Assembly: GCA_913057775.1 (NCBI GenBank)
Contig: CAJXOG010000008.1
Coordinates: 62,001 to 126,000, forward strand
Source of the DNA: an uncultured Fodinibius sp.
GTDB taxonomy: Bacteria; Bacteroidota; Rhodothermia; Balneolales; Balneolaceae
Length of the DNA: 64,000 nt
Direction of reading: 5' to 3'
Shown here: piece by piece, positions 53,572 through 62,303 of the stretch
How the letters are laid out: each line of letters begins with the position of its first letter
How positions within the stretch are numbered: the first letter of the stretch is position 1
Notes under the pieces: generated by a model
What the model saw: only the letters and a program-made list of their open reading frames with translations
The model's database searches: none
Told to the model about the DNA's origin: nothing
Program-made: the position numbers and the translations under genes

Positions 53572-54381
53572 ATGGCTGATAATCACTACGAATACTTAGA
53601 TTCCTTTTTGGATCGGCAAAGAAGCCGGGGCCGTTTTACGTTTACTGCAGATGAGGTAAAGAAAGAGTTTGAGTTGTCTGAAAATGCTTTTAAAAAAACG
53701 ACTCAGCGATTACTTGAACAGAACAAAATTTCTCGACTACGGAACAAGTTCTATTTAATAATACCACCTGAATATTCTACGCGACAGACCCTTCCGTTTG
53801 GATATTTCATTGATGATTTAATGACCTTCCTGGATCGTGAATATTATGTTGGTCTATTGACGGCCGCCATGTACCATGGTGCTGCTCACCAACAACCTCA
53901 GCAACAATTTATCGTTCATGATTCATCCTATATTCGTCCTATAGACAATCGGCGTCAATCTATAGTTTTCTGTTTAAAAAAGGAGTGGAATAAAAAAGAT
54001 ATCCAAGAACAAAAAACAGATGCAGGTTTTATAAATATTTCATCACCTGAGCTAACAGCTTTTGATCTGTTATTCTATGTAGATCGGATTGGTGGATTTA
54101 ATAGAGCAGCTACTGTTTTATCTGAATTAGAAAGTAATATTGAATCGTCAGATCTCTTTAAAGCAGCACAAAGATTCAACCAAACAACGACCCTTCAACG
54201 ATTAGGATATATATTTGATGAGGTGCTCAGTAAAGTTAAATTGGCAGATGCTATTTATGAAGCTCTTGATGTACGTACATGTTATCCTACTAAACTAAGT
54301 ACGTCTGAAGAAAGCGATAATCAACGCGCTCCAAATCGTTGGAAAGTAATACCGAACATAGAAATAGAAGTAGAATTATGA
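53572..54381 (+). CDS. AbiEi-type antitoxin/transcriptional regulator, unpaired
   Basis: A protein of 269 residues from the ATG at 53572. The N-terminal winged helix reads FTFTADEVKKEFELSENAFK and the following part LRNKFYLIIPPEYSTR is typical of AbiEi family antitoxins. The middle contains YVGLLTAAMYHGAAHQQPQQ and the later ISSPELTAFDLLFYVDRIGG. AbiEi proteins normally repress and neutralise an AbiEii nucleotidyltransferase toxin whose gene follows directly. Here hsdR follows instead and no such gene is present. It may have lost its toxin or regulate the restriction genes. Confidence 0.75.
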   Translation: MADNHYEYLDSFLDRQRSRGRFTFTADEVKKEFELSENAFKKTTQRLLEQNKISRLRNKFYLIIPPEYSTRQTLPFGYFIDDLMTFLDREYYVGLLTAAMYHGAAHQQPQQQFIVHDSSYIRPIDNRRQSIVFCLKKEWNKKDIQEQKTDAGFINISSPELTAFDLLFYVDRIGGFNRAATVLSELESNIESSDLFKAAQRFNQTTTLQRLGYIFDEVLSKVKLADAIYEALDVRTCYPTKLSTSEESDNQRAPNRWKVIPNIEIEVEL

Positions 54382-54494
54382 TATCGAGGATTTAAAATAC
54401 ATGCGAAGATAATTTGATCTCCGCCTTTTTCTGTTATAATCATTAAAGAAATATCATTACGTTGCGCTATTGATCTTTACTAATTAATTCATCT

Positions 54495-56870
54495 ATGAAG
54501 AAAAGCGAGCTTTCCGAACAGGATATTCGGACGAAATATATTACTCCAGCTATTCTTGATGCCGGATGGGATCGAGAGCGGCAGCTTAGGGAGGAATATT
54601 CTTTTACAGCTGGTAAGGTAATCGTCCGTGGTAGAAAATGTAAGAGAGGACAACCCAAGCGTGCTGACTATATTCTTAGCTATAAAGCAAACATGCCTTT
54701 GGCCGTTGTTGAAGCAAAGGCTAACAATAAATCATTGGGCACTGGCATCCAGCAAGCAAAGGATTATGCTGAAACGCTTGATATCCCTTTTGCCTATAGT
54801 TCGAATGGTGATGGGTTTATAGAATATGATTTCACTAAGAGTGAAGGCGAAATTGAGAAACGAATCGGATTAGATGAGTTCCCTTCACCTGAAGAACTTT
54901 GGCAGAGATACCGCTCCTGGAAAGGATTTGACGAGCCCGAAGAGGAATTAGTCACCCAACCTTACTATTATGATAAGGATGGTCTTTCTCCGCGCTATTA
55001 TCAGCGTATAGCGATTAACCGGACCGTGGAAGCAATTGCAAAAGGCCGGGATCGAATGATGCTGGTGATGGCCACTGGTACTGGGAAGACGCTTACGGCA
55101 TTTCAGATTATTTGGCGGATTTGGAAAGCTGGAAATAACGAACGCATTCTATACCTGGCAGATCGGAATATCTTAGTTGATGATCCGAAGAAGAAATATT
55201 TTAGTCCATTCGGAGATACGGTTACTAAGATTTCACGCCAGAACGTAAGTAAGGCGCATCAGATCTACTTTGCACTTTACCAGGCGGTGACCGGATATGA
55301 TGATTATAAGGATGTATTCCGTGAATACTCCCGGGATTTCTTTGATCTGATTATCATTGATGAGTGCCATCGGGGGAGTGCCGATGAAAATTCCGAGTGG
55401 CGCGAAGTGTTAGAATATTTTTCTCCGGCTACGCAGATTGGACTTACGGCGACACCGAAAGAAACAAGTGATGTATCAAACCAACACTATTTTGGAGAAC
55501 CCATCTATACTTATTCTCTCAAGCAAGGTATTGAAGATGGGTTTCTGGCTCCCTACAAGACCATTCGATACACATTGGATCGCGATGTAGAAGGCTGGCG
55601 TCCAGAGCAAGGTAAGAAGGATGCCTATGGGAATGAAATACCTGATCGGATTTACAACAAGAAGGATTTTGATCGCAATTTGGTACTTGGGACTCGTACT
55701 GGGGTTGTGGCGCAGAAGGTTACGGAGTTTCTACAGGAGAATGAGCCATATGCCAAGACAATTATCTTTTGTCAGGATATAGAGCATGCCGATCGGATGC
55801 GGCGCGCGATGGTGAATCTGAATCCGGAGCTGGTTAATAAGAATAGCCGGTACGTGGTAAGGATTACCGGTGATGTACCGAACGCTCAGATGGAGTTAGA
55901 TGATTTTATGAATCCGGAAGAAACCTATCCAGTGGTGGCAACTACTTCCAAACTCTTGACGACCGGGGTTGATATACCAACCTGTAAGTTAATAGTCCTT
56001 GATGCAGAGATTAACTCAATGACAGAGTTTAAGCAGATTATCGGACGAGGATCCCGTATTGATGAGGATAATGAAAAGATGTATTTCACAATTATGGATT
56101 TCAGAAATGTTACGCGCCATTTCGCTGATCCTGATTTTGATGGTGAACCTGTTCAAGACGGAGATTTTACGCCAGATCAGCCACCTCAGTTGCCAGATGA
56201 TGGTCCAAGGGATGAAGATGAGCCAGAAGACCTCCCGAATGATGGTGGAGTTATCATTGATGGACCTATTGAAGTGCCTGGTGGGGAGATAGAGGATGAT
56301 GACCCTAAAAAGTTTTACGTCAATGATGTTGAGGTCAATGTAATTAATCAGCGAGTCCAATATTACGGCGATGACGGTAAGCTAATCACAGAATCGGTAA
56401 AAGATTATTCCCGAGATAAAATTCTTGATGAGTTTGAATCCCTCGATGTATTCCTGAGGCATTGGAAAGAAACCGATCGTAAACAAGCTATTGTCGATGA
56501 GCTTCGGGAGAAAGGGGTATTCTTTGAGGAGCTGGAAAAAGAAGTGGACAAGGATTTGGATCCCTTTGACCTGATTTGCCATGTAGCTTATGATCAGCCG
56601 CCCCTAACGCGACAAGAGCGTGCCAAACAGGTACAAAAGCAGGATTACTTTGGGAAGTACTCCGATACTGCTCAGAAAGTGTTGGAGGGTTTACTGGAAA
56701 AATATGCCGACGAAGGCCCTAAGAATCTCGAAGATCCTAAAGTGTTAAAGCTGGATCCATTTAATCAGATGGGATCTCCAATGGAGCTGATCGAAGAATT
56801 TGGCGGTCGCGAAGAATATGAGAAAGCGATTCAGCGGATCGAACAGGATCTTTATAATACTGCTTCTTAG
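54495..56870 (+). CDS. hsdR: Type I restriction enzyme, R subunit
   Basis: A 791-residue HsdR. The N-terminal nuclease domain has RADYILSYK and AVVEAKANNKSLG (the ExK element). The helicase has Walker A TGTGKTLTAFQ, DECHRGSADEN (motif II), GLTATPKE (motif III) and QIIGRGSRIDED (motif VI). A C-terminal EcoEI-type domain has FDLICHVAYDQPPLTRQERA. The length and order match the EcoEI/IB-like branch. It cleaves DNA after translocation when the target is unmethylated. A 93-base gap separates it from hsdM, and no internal stops are seen. Confidence 0.95.
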   Translation: MKKSELSEQDIRTKYITPAILDAGWDRERQLREEYSFTAGKVIVRGRKCKRGQPKRADYILSYKANMPLAVVEAKANNKSLGTGIQQAKDYAETLDIPFAYSSNGDGFIEYDFTKSEGEIEKRIGLDEFPSPEELWQRYRSWKGFDEPEEELVTQPYYYDKDGLSPRYYQRIAINRTVEAIAKGRDRMMLVMATGTGKTLTAFQIIWRIWKAGNNERILYLADRNILVDDPKKKYFSPFGDTVTKISRQNVSKAHQIYFALYQAVTGYDDYKDVFREYSRDFFDLIIIDECHRGSADENSEWREVLEYFSPATQIGLTATPKETSDVSNQHYFGEPIYTYSLKQGIEDGFLAPYKTIRYTLDRDVEGWRPEQGKKDAYGNEIPDRIYNKKDFDRNLVLGTRTGVVAQKVTEFLQENEPYAKTIIFCQDIEHADRMRRAMVNLNPELVNKNSRYVVRITGDVPNAQMELDDFMNPEETYPVVATTSKLLTTGVDIPTCKLIVLDAEINSMTEFKQIIGRGSRIDEDNEKMYFTIMDFRNVTRHFADPDFDGEPVQDGDFTPDQPPQLPDDGPRDEDEPEDLPNDGGVIIDGPIEVPGGEIEDDDPKKFYVNDVEVNVINQRVQYYGDDGKLITESVKDYSRDKILDEFESLDVFLRHWKETDRKQAIVDELREKGVFFEELEKEVDKDLDPFDLICHVAYDQPPLTRQERAKQVQKQDYFGKYSDTAQKVLEGLLEKYADEGPKNLEDPKVLKLDPFNQMGSPMELIEEFGGREEYEKAIQRIEQDLYNTAS

Positions 56871-56963
56871 ATGGTGTCATAATTGTAAAAGTAGCAGTTG
56901 TAATCCAGTCAGATTTTAAATTCATTTTCACAGAGCTAAACCAAACAGAAGAATAAATTTCAG

Positions 56964-58394
56964 ATGGCAATAAGCAACGTTATTAAGTCTATCCAGGATA
57001 TCATGCGGAAAGATGCCGGTGTGGATGGTGATGCCCAGCGGATCTCTCAACTTGGATGGATGATCTTTTTAAAAGTATTTGATGACAGCGAGAAAGAACT
57101 GGAAATGATGAATGAGGAGTATCAATCTCCTATTCCCGAGAAGTATCGCTGGCGAAATTGGGCTGAGGATGAAGAAGGCATTACTGGGGATGAGTTGTTA
57201 GCCTTTATCGATGAGATGTTCGATGAGCTCAAGGATATGGAGCTGGATGATCAGAGCTCCGAGCGAGCTTTTGTGGTGCGGGATGTGTTTGAGGATTCCT
57301 ACAACTACATGAAATCAGGGACGCTGTTGCGTCAGGTGCTCAACAAGCTTAATGAGGTGAACTTCAATAAGAAGGCCGACCGGCACCAATTTAACGAGAT
57401 CTATGAGAAGATTCTGAAGGATCTGCAAAGCGCCGGAAATTCGGGTGAATATTACACTCCTCGTGCCGTCACCAAATTTATGACACAGATGGTAGATCCG
57501 CAGCTTGGTGAATCGGTATTGGATCCGGCCTGTGGTACGGCTGGTTTTCTAGTGGATTCAATCGAGCACATGAAAGAGCAGGCTGATTCGGTTGAAGATT
57601 ATGAAATCCTACAGGAGAACGTACAGGGCGTGGAAAAGAAGCCGATGCCTCACTTACTGGGGACAACCAATTTGATCCTGCATGATATCGAAGTTCCGAA
57701 TATCAGGCATGATAATACGCTAAAAAAGCCACTTACCGACTACAAGCAGAAAGATAAGGTGGATGTGATTCTGACGAATCCACCCTTTGGTGGACAGGAG
57801 GAAACCGGTATTGAAAAAGGGTTTCCCTCCCGTTTCCAGACGCGGGAAACGGCCGATCTGTTTCTGGTACTGATTATGCGTCTGCTGAAAGAAGGCGGAC
57901 GAGCGGCCCTGGTACTGCCCGATGGTTTTCTGTTTGGGGAAGGCGTGAAGACACGCATAAAAAAGAAACTCTTGAATGAGAACAACCTGCACACCATTGT
58001 TCGGCTGCCAAAAGGCGTCTTTTCCCCTTATACAAGTATCAATACCAATTTACTTTTCTTTGAAAAAGGCGGCTCAACCGATGAGGTGTGGTACTACGAG
58101 CATCCCTACCCGGAAGGATACAAAAGCTACTCCAAGACCAAGCCGATCCGCATTGAAGAGTTTGACCGAGAAAAAGAGTGGTGGGATGACCGCGAGAAAA
58201 ACGAGTACGCCTGGAAGGTGACCATTGATGAGATTAAAGAAAGGGACTACAACCTGGATGTCAAAAATCCACATGATGGCGATGAAGAAAGCTACGATGT
58301 GGATAAGCTGATCAACCGGCGCGCTAAGCTACAGCAGGAGATTGATTCCCTTCGTTCTGAACTGAAGAATGAATTGAAAGAGACACTGGCATGA
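56964..58394 (+). CDS. hsdM: Type I restriction enzyme, M subunit
   Basis: A 476-residue adenine-N6 methylase. An N-terminal HsdM_N domain covers ~residues 1-150. The catalytic domain has GEYYTPRAVTKFM, the SAM-binding DPACGTAGFLVDS and the catalytic NPPFGG near residue 273. The C-terminal helical tail (AKLQQEIDSLRSELKNEL) contacts HsdS. It overlaps hsdS by 4 bases in an ATGA arrangement, so M and S are translationally coupled. Confidence 0.96.
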   Translation: MAISNVIKSIQDIMRKDAGVDGDAQRISQLGWMIFLKVFDDSEKELEMMNEEYQSPIPEKYRWRNWAEDEEGITGDELLAFIDEMFDELKDMELDDQSSERAFVVRDVFEDSYNYMKSGTLLRQVLNKLNEVNFNKKADRHQFNEIYEKILKDLQSAGNSGEYYTPRAVTKFMTQMVDPQLGESVLDPACGTAGFLVDSIEHMKEQADSVEDYEILQENVQGVEKKPMPHLLGTTNLILHDIEVPNIRHDNTLKKPLTDYKQKDKVDVILTNPPFGGQEETGIEKGFPSRFQTRETADLFLVLIMRLLKEGGRAALVLPDGFLFGEGVKTRIKKKLLNENNLHTIVRLPKGVFSPYTSINTNLLFFEKGGSTDEVWYYEHPYPEGYKSYSKTKPIRIEEFDREKEWWDDREKNEYAWKVTIDEIKERDYNLDVKNPHDGDEESYDVDKLINRRAKLQQEIDSLRSELKNELKETLA

Positions 58395-60793
58395 GCATGA
58401 ATTTAGAGCAATTAATAGATCAGTTTGACTTGGTTACGGATAATGAAGAGGGATTAGAGCAACTTAGGAAACTTATTCTAAAACTAGCAGTGCAGGGGAA
58501 GTTAACCAAGCAAGATTCCAGTGATGAGTCAGTCGAAGATCTTTTAGAACGAATTGAACAGGTTAAAAATAAGCTCTATGAAGAAAGGAAAATTCGAAAG
58601 CCAAGATCACTGAAACCATTAAAACCTGACGAGATCCCTTTTGAAATCCCTTCTAATTGGGAATGGTGCAAAATAGGCGATATCGGAAAAATACAAGGAG
58701 GTGGTACTCCCAAAACCTCAAATGATGAGTATTGGGCTGACGAAGGAATTTCATGGCTTACTCCAGCGGATTTAAATGGAAATGGTAAATACATAAGTAG
58801 AGGACGAAGGGATATTTCGAAAAAGGGTTTAGAAAACAGTTCCACATTTCTATTGCCTAAGGGAACTGTATTGTTTTCTAGTAGAGCCCCAATAGGTTAT
58901 GTAGCTATTGCAGATCAGGATCTTGCTACGAATCAAGGTTTTCAGTCTTGTATTCCTTACGAGCAAGGGATGAATAGCTATATTTATTACTATCTAAAAT
59001 ATGTTGGTGAAATTCTGGATGAGCGGGCATCAGGTACTACATTTAAGGAGGTTTCAGGTACTTTTGTAGCAAATGTTGAGTTCCCACTTCCTCCACTGGA
59101 AGAACAGCAACGAATCGTCCAAAAAATAGTAACGCTTTTTTCCCAGGTCGATGAGCTGGAGAAGAAAGTCCAGCAAGATCGAGAGGTAGACGAACGTCTG
59201 CAGGTAGCCGTACTGGATGACTTACAGTCCGCCGAAACGCCCGAAGTCTCCAAGCAAAGCTGGCAGCGACTCACCGACCACTTCGAGCAAATCTACCGCA
59301 AGCCCGAGCACATTGACCAGCTTAAACAAGCTATTCTCAACGAAGCCGTCCGTGGTAGATTAGTGCCTCAGAATCCCGATGATGAATCAGCAGAGAAACT
59401 GCTGGAGCGCATCAAAGAAGAAAAGCAGCGATTGTATAGTGAGGGTGAGATTCGTAAGCCTAAAGATTTAGATCCGGTTTCAAGTGAGGAGATTCCATTT
59501 GGTCTTCCTCGAAATTGGAAGTGGGTGAGACTTGGAGATATCTGTCAACTAATAACAGATGGAGCTCATCATACTCCAAACTATATTGAAGATGGAGTGA
59601 GATTTATTTCTGTTAAGAATATCAGTGGAGGTGAGATTGACTTTACGGATTGCAAATACATATCAGAAAAAGAACATGAGAAGTTAAGTCAACGCTGTAA
59701 TCCAGAAAGAGGTGATATTTTATTAACCAAAGTAGGTACAACTGGAATACCAGTTGTTGTAGAAACAGATATCGAGTTTAGCATATTTGTCAGTGTGGCC
59801 TTGCTAAAAATTAATACAGATTTTGTGAATCCATACTTTCTAAAATATCTAATACAATCACCTTTAGTTTATTCACAGTCCTTAGAAAATACCCGTGGCG
59901 TAGGTAATCAAAACCTTGTTTTAAGAGATATAAATAACTTTACTATACCTTTTATGCCATATAAGGATCAAATAAAGCTGACCGAAGAAATTGAGCGGTA
60001 TTTTACTTGGTGCGATGATCTCAAAGAAAAGTTAAGCCGCTCCCAGCAAACCGATCAGCGGCTGTTGGAGGCATTGGTGGATGGTGCCTTAGAGGACGAT
60101 GGAAAAAGTAAGGAGTCTGAGGAAGCAACTATTTATCAGATGCCTGGCAGTAGAGTTAGGGAGAAAAAGATTGCGAAAGTTTCAGGTATGGATGCAACCG
60201 ATGTTCAAGCTGGAATCATGGCCCGTGTGATCAATGGATATGAAAGATATAATGGTGAAAAAAAACATCTGGGACGTACTAAAATGGAGAAAGTTTGTCA
60301 CATAGTTGAGTCACATACACGTTTAGACCTTGGTCGAAAGCCTAAGCGCATGCAATTTGGATCGGCTGATTATACTAGATTAAGAAATAAGGTAGAGCCC
60401 AGAGCAAGAAAGTTAGGGTGGTTTAACTTTGAAGAGGATGAAAATGGGATTGTGTATTATAAAAAAGGAACTCGATTCCATGAGCCTTTCCAAAAACTTG
60501 GCCATAAGCTCGTAGATAAGTCAGATGAAATTGATCGCATTATAGAACTATTTATTCCACTCTCAACTCGTGATGCGGAAGTTCGTCAAACAGTCTATGC
60601 GGCATGGCATGATCTTATTGCTTATGGAAAGGAACCAACTGATGAGGAGATAGTACTGTTTGCCAGTACAGAGAAGTATTGGGCCAAAGAGAAAGAAGAT
60701 ATCCCAAAGAAAGAGTTTTATGAGGGTATTGGGTGGTTGAGAAAAAATGATCTTGTGCCGGATGGAACCGGGAAGTTAACGGTAAAGAATTAA
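58391..60793 (+). CDS. hsdS: Type I restriction enzyme, S subunit with C-terminal extension
   Basis: An 800-residue specificity subunit, about 200-400 residues longer than usual. The first target-recognition domain (~residues 80-235) reads IPSNWEWCKIGDIGKIQGGG and the second (~365-545) IPFGLPRNWKWVRLGDICQL. Each is followed by a helical spacer (LEEQQRIVQKIVTLFSQVDE). Two TRDs mean a bipartite target, which cannot be read out here. Residues ~590-800 are an added domain: LGRTKMEKVCHIVESHTRLD, then RKLGWFNFEEDE and a final KKEFYEGIGWLRKNDLVPDG. I associate this winged-helix-like region with DUF4065-like or HsdS-linked C-terminal domains, but this is uncertain. Confidence 0.92.
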   Translation: MSMNLEQLIDQFDLVTDNEEGLEQLRKLILKLAVQGKLTKQDSSDESVEDLLERIEQVKNKLYEERKIRKPRSLKPLKPDEIPFEIPSNWEWCKIGDIGKIQGGGTPKTSNDEYWADEGISWLTPADLNGNGKYISRGRRDISKKGLENSSTFLLPKGTVLFSSRAPIGYVAIADQDLATNQGFQSCIPYEQGMNSYIYYYLKYVGEILDERASGTTFKEVSGTFVANVEFPLPPLEEQQRIVQKIVTLFSQVDELEKKVQQDREVDERLQVAVLDDLQSAETPEVSKQSWQRLTDHFEQIYRKPEHIDQLKQAILNEAVRGRLVPQNPDDESAEKLLERIKEEKQRLYSEGEIRKPKDLDPVSSEEIPFGLPRNWKWVRLGDICQLITDGAHHTPNYIEDGVRFISVKNISGGEIDFTDCKYISEKEHEKLSQRCNPERGDILLTKVGTTGIPVVVETDIEFSIFVSVALLKINTDFVNPYFLKYLIQSPLVYSQSLENTRGVGNQNLVLRDINNFTIPFMPYKDQIKLTEEIERYFTWCDDLKEKLSRSQQTDQRLLEALVDGALEDDGKSKESEEATIYQMPGSRVREKKIAKVSGMDATDVQAGIMARVINGYERYNGEKKHLGRTKMEKVCHIVESHTRLDLGRKPKRMQFGSADYTRLRNKVEPRARKLGWFNFEEDENGIVYYKKGTRFHEPFQKLGHKLVDKSDEIDRIIELFIPLSTRDAEVRQTVYAAWHDLIAYGKEPTDEEIVLFASTEKYWAKEKEDIPKKEFYEGIGWLRKNDLVPDGTGKLTVKN

Positions 60794-60872
60794 TTTCTAA
60801 ATCATTTTACTATTTTATAATTCATGTATTATTTGAATCATTTTTAAATGATATTGAACAAAGAAAAAAACT

Positions 60873-60980
60873 ATGGGAAATATTACTAAAGATTATCTTC
60901 AGCAAAGTAGAATAGTTATTCCACCATTATATAATATTCAAGAATTTCAACATCAGGCTACTAGAGAAAGTTGTGATTAG
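60873..60980 (+). CDS. Very small ORF, possibly a fragment
   Basis: A 35-residue frame (MGNITKDYLQQSRIVIPP at the start) lies in the 360-base gap after hsdS. Its only support is an AAGAAAAAAA purine run upstream. It does not resemble a known family and may be the truncated 5' end of a lost gene. The rest of the gap (60981-61162) shows nothing. Confidence 0.25.
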   Translation: MGNITKDYLQQSRIVIPPLYNIQEFQHQATRESCD

Positions 60981-61162
60981 GAGGGGATAATTCTTAAGGG
61001 GTTAAAACCAAATATTTCATGTGAGGAGAAGTTATATTAATTCCAAAGTAGGAATGTTATTGGTTATACTTTGTTTTTAACTAGATACTTTTCTAGGGTT
61101 GTAGTGACACTTTACCACCGCCAAGATCAATAAAAGGGAATAAATTTAAGTTTTTGGGGATT

Positions 61163-61978
61163 ATGGATGCTTTGCCGCAAAAAAGAATATTTAAAAAAGA
61201 TAGCTGCTTAGAAAATCTTATCGATGAAAGACAAAAAATAAATTCTATTAATAAAAAAATTCAGTACTTCCCAGATCCAAGTACTGAGTTTTGTAATGGG
61301 ATTAAGTGGGGCTCTTATAAAGAGGTTTTTACACCGGCTTACTGGAAATTGCAGTATTTAATACATGAAGAAAGTGAAGAAAAAATAGAAAATAGATTAG
61401 GTACAGATATATTAGAAGAAATTTCAGCCTGTATGCTTGGAGGGTTTGGGATCCCTTCAAACGTTGGTATAGCTGCATTCCATCGCTTAAAACAAAATAA
61501 TTTGCTTAAGCCTGGAGCTAGCAAAACAAAAATCCAAGAAGTATTGTCGGAACCAATACAAACTTCATCGGGGAATACAGTGCATTATCGATTTGTCAAC
61601 CAAAAGAGTAAATATTTGGCATTGTTTCTAAATAGAGACGATATATATGATATACCAACAGAAGATGCCTATGAGTTAAGGAAATGGCTATTGCAAATCA
61701 AAGGAATTGGCTTAAAAACAGCTTCTTGGATAACACGAAATTGGTTGGAAAGTGATAGAGTTGCAATTATAGATATACATTTATTGCGTGCGGGTAGGTT
61801 GACTGGAATATTTCCAGAAGTGAACGATATAAATTCTCATTATTTATTTTTAGAATCTCAATTTGTAGAGTTTTGTGAAAAATTAAATGTTAAAGCTTCA
61901 ATAATGGATGCTATAATGTGGCACCAAATGAGACGCTCAAATAGTTTTGCATTAAAAATGCTAAATACAATTAACTAA
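61163..61978 (+). CDS. OGG-like HhH-GPD DNA glycosylase (defence-associated)
   Basis: A protein of 271 residues from the ATG at 61163; a TTG three codons upstream is possible. The N-terminal ~150 residues are a helical, unusual front part. The C-terminal half is a helix-hairpin-helix glycosylase: LLQIKGIGLKTASWITRNW with the Lys at the position of the bifunctional OGG1 nucleophile, and VAIIDIHLLRAGRL with the catalytic Asp. The enzyme would be expected to remove an oxidised or modified guanine and nick the DNA, if these residues act as in OGG1. The sequence is A+T-rich like its downstream neighbours, with which it forms a compact operon. Confidence 0.85.
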   Translation: MDALPQKRIFKKDSCLENLIDERQKINSINKKIQYFPDPSTEFCNGIKWGSYKEVFTPAYWKLQYLIHEESEEKIENRLGTDILEEISACMLGGFGIPSNVGIAAFHRLKQNNLLKPGASKTKIQEVLSEPIQTSSGNTVHYRFVNQKSKYLALFLNRDDIYDIPTEDAYELRKWLLQIKGIGLKTASWITRNWLESDRVAIIDIHLLRAGRLTGIFPEVNDINSHYLFLESQFVEFCEKLNVKASIMDAIMWHQMRRSNSFALKMLNTIN

Positions 61979-61985
61979 ATATAAT

Positions 61986-62303
61986 ATGTCAGGATCATCA
62001 GGTGGAATTGGACCCTCTATTGGTCAGGAGGAAAGTTGCGAAGACCTTTCAATTCAAACTCATTTATCATCTCCAAATCCCGATATAATTGATACACTTA
62101 ATGAAGGAGATATTTTAACTATACGTTTAGGTGGAGCAACAGGACCTATTGAACTCGTTACGAATGAAGGCGAAGTGGTGGGTTCTTTACTCTCTGGTCG
62201 ACAAATGAAGTTGATTGAGTGTATTAATGATGGCCATCAGTATATTGGTGAGATAAGACAGATTGAAGAGGGTAATTGTGAAATATTGATAAGGTCATCA
62301 TAA
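61986..62303 (+). CDS. Small protein with a conserved Gly/Ser-rich N-terminus
   Basis: A 105-residue protein with an N-terminus MSGSSGGIGPSIGQEESCED, then LSIQTHLSSPNP, DTLNEGDILTIRL and a beta-rich end (GHQYIGEIRQIEEGNCEIL). The compact C-terminal part looks like a small beta barrel. The flexible Gly/Ser head is unusual and I recall similar small proteins beside defence genes. It starts 7 bases after the glycosylase and overlaps the following gene by one base (TAATG). No enzymatic motif is present; it may be a carrier or a target of modification. Confidence 0.6.
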   Translation: MSGSSGGIGPSIGQEESCEDLSIQTHLSSPNPDIIDTLNEGDILTIRLGGATGPIELVTNEGEVVGSLLSGRQMKLIECINDGHQYIGEIRQIEEGNCEILIRSS

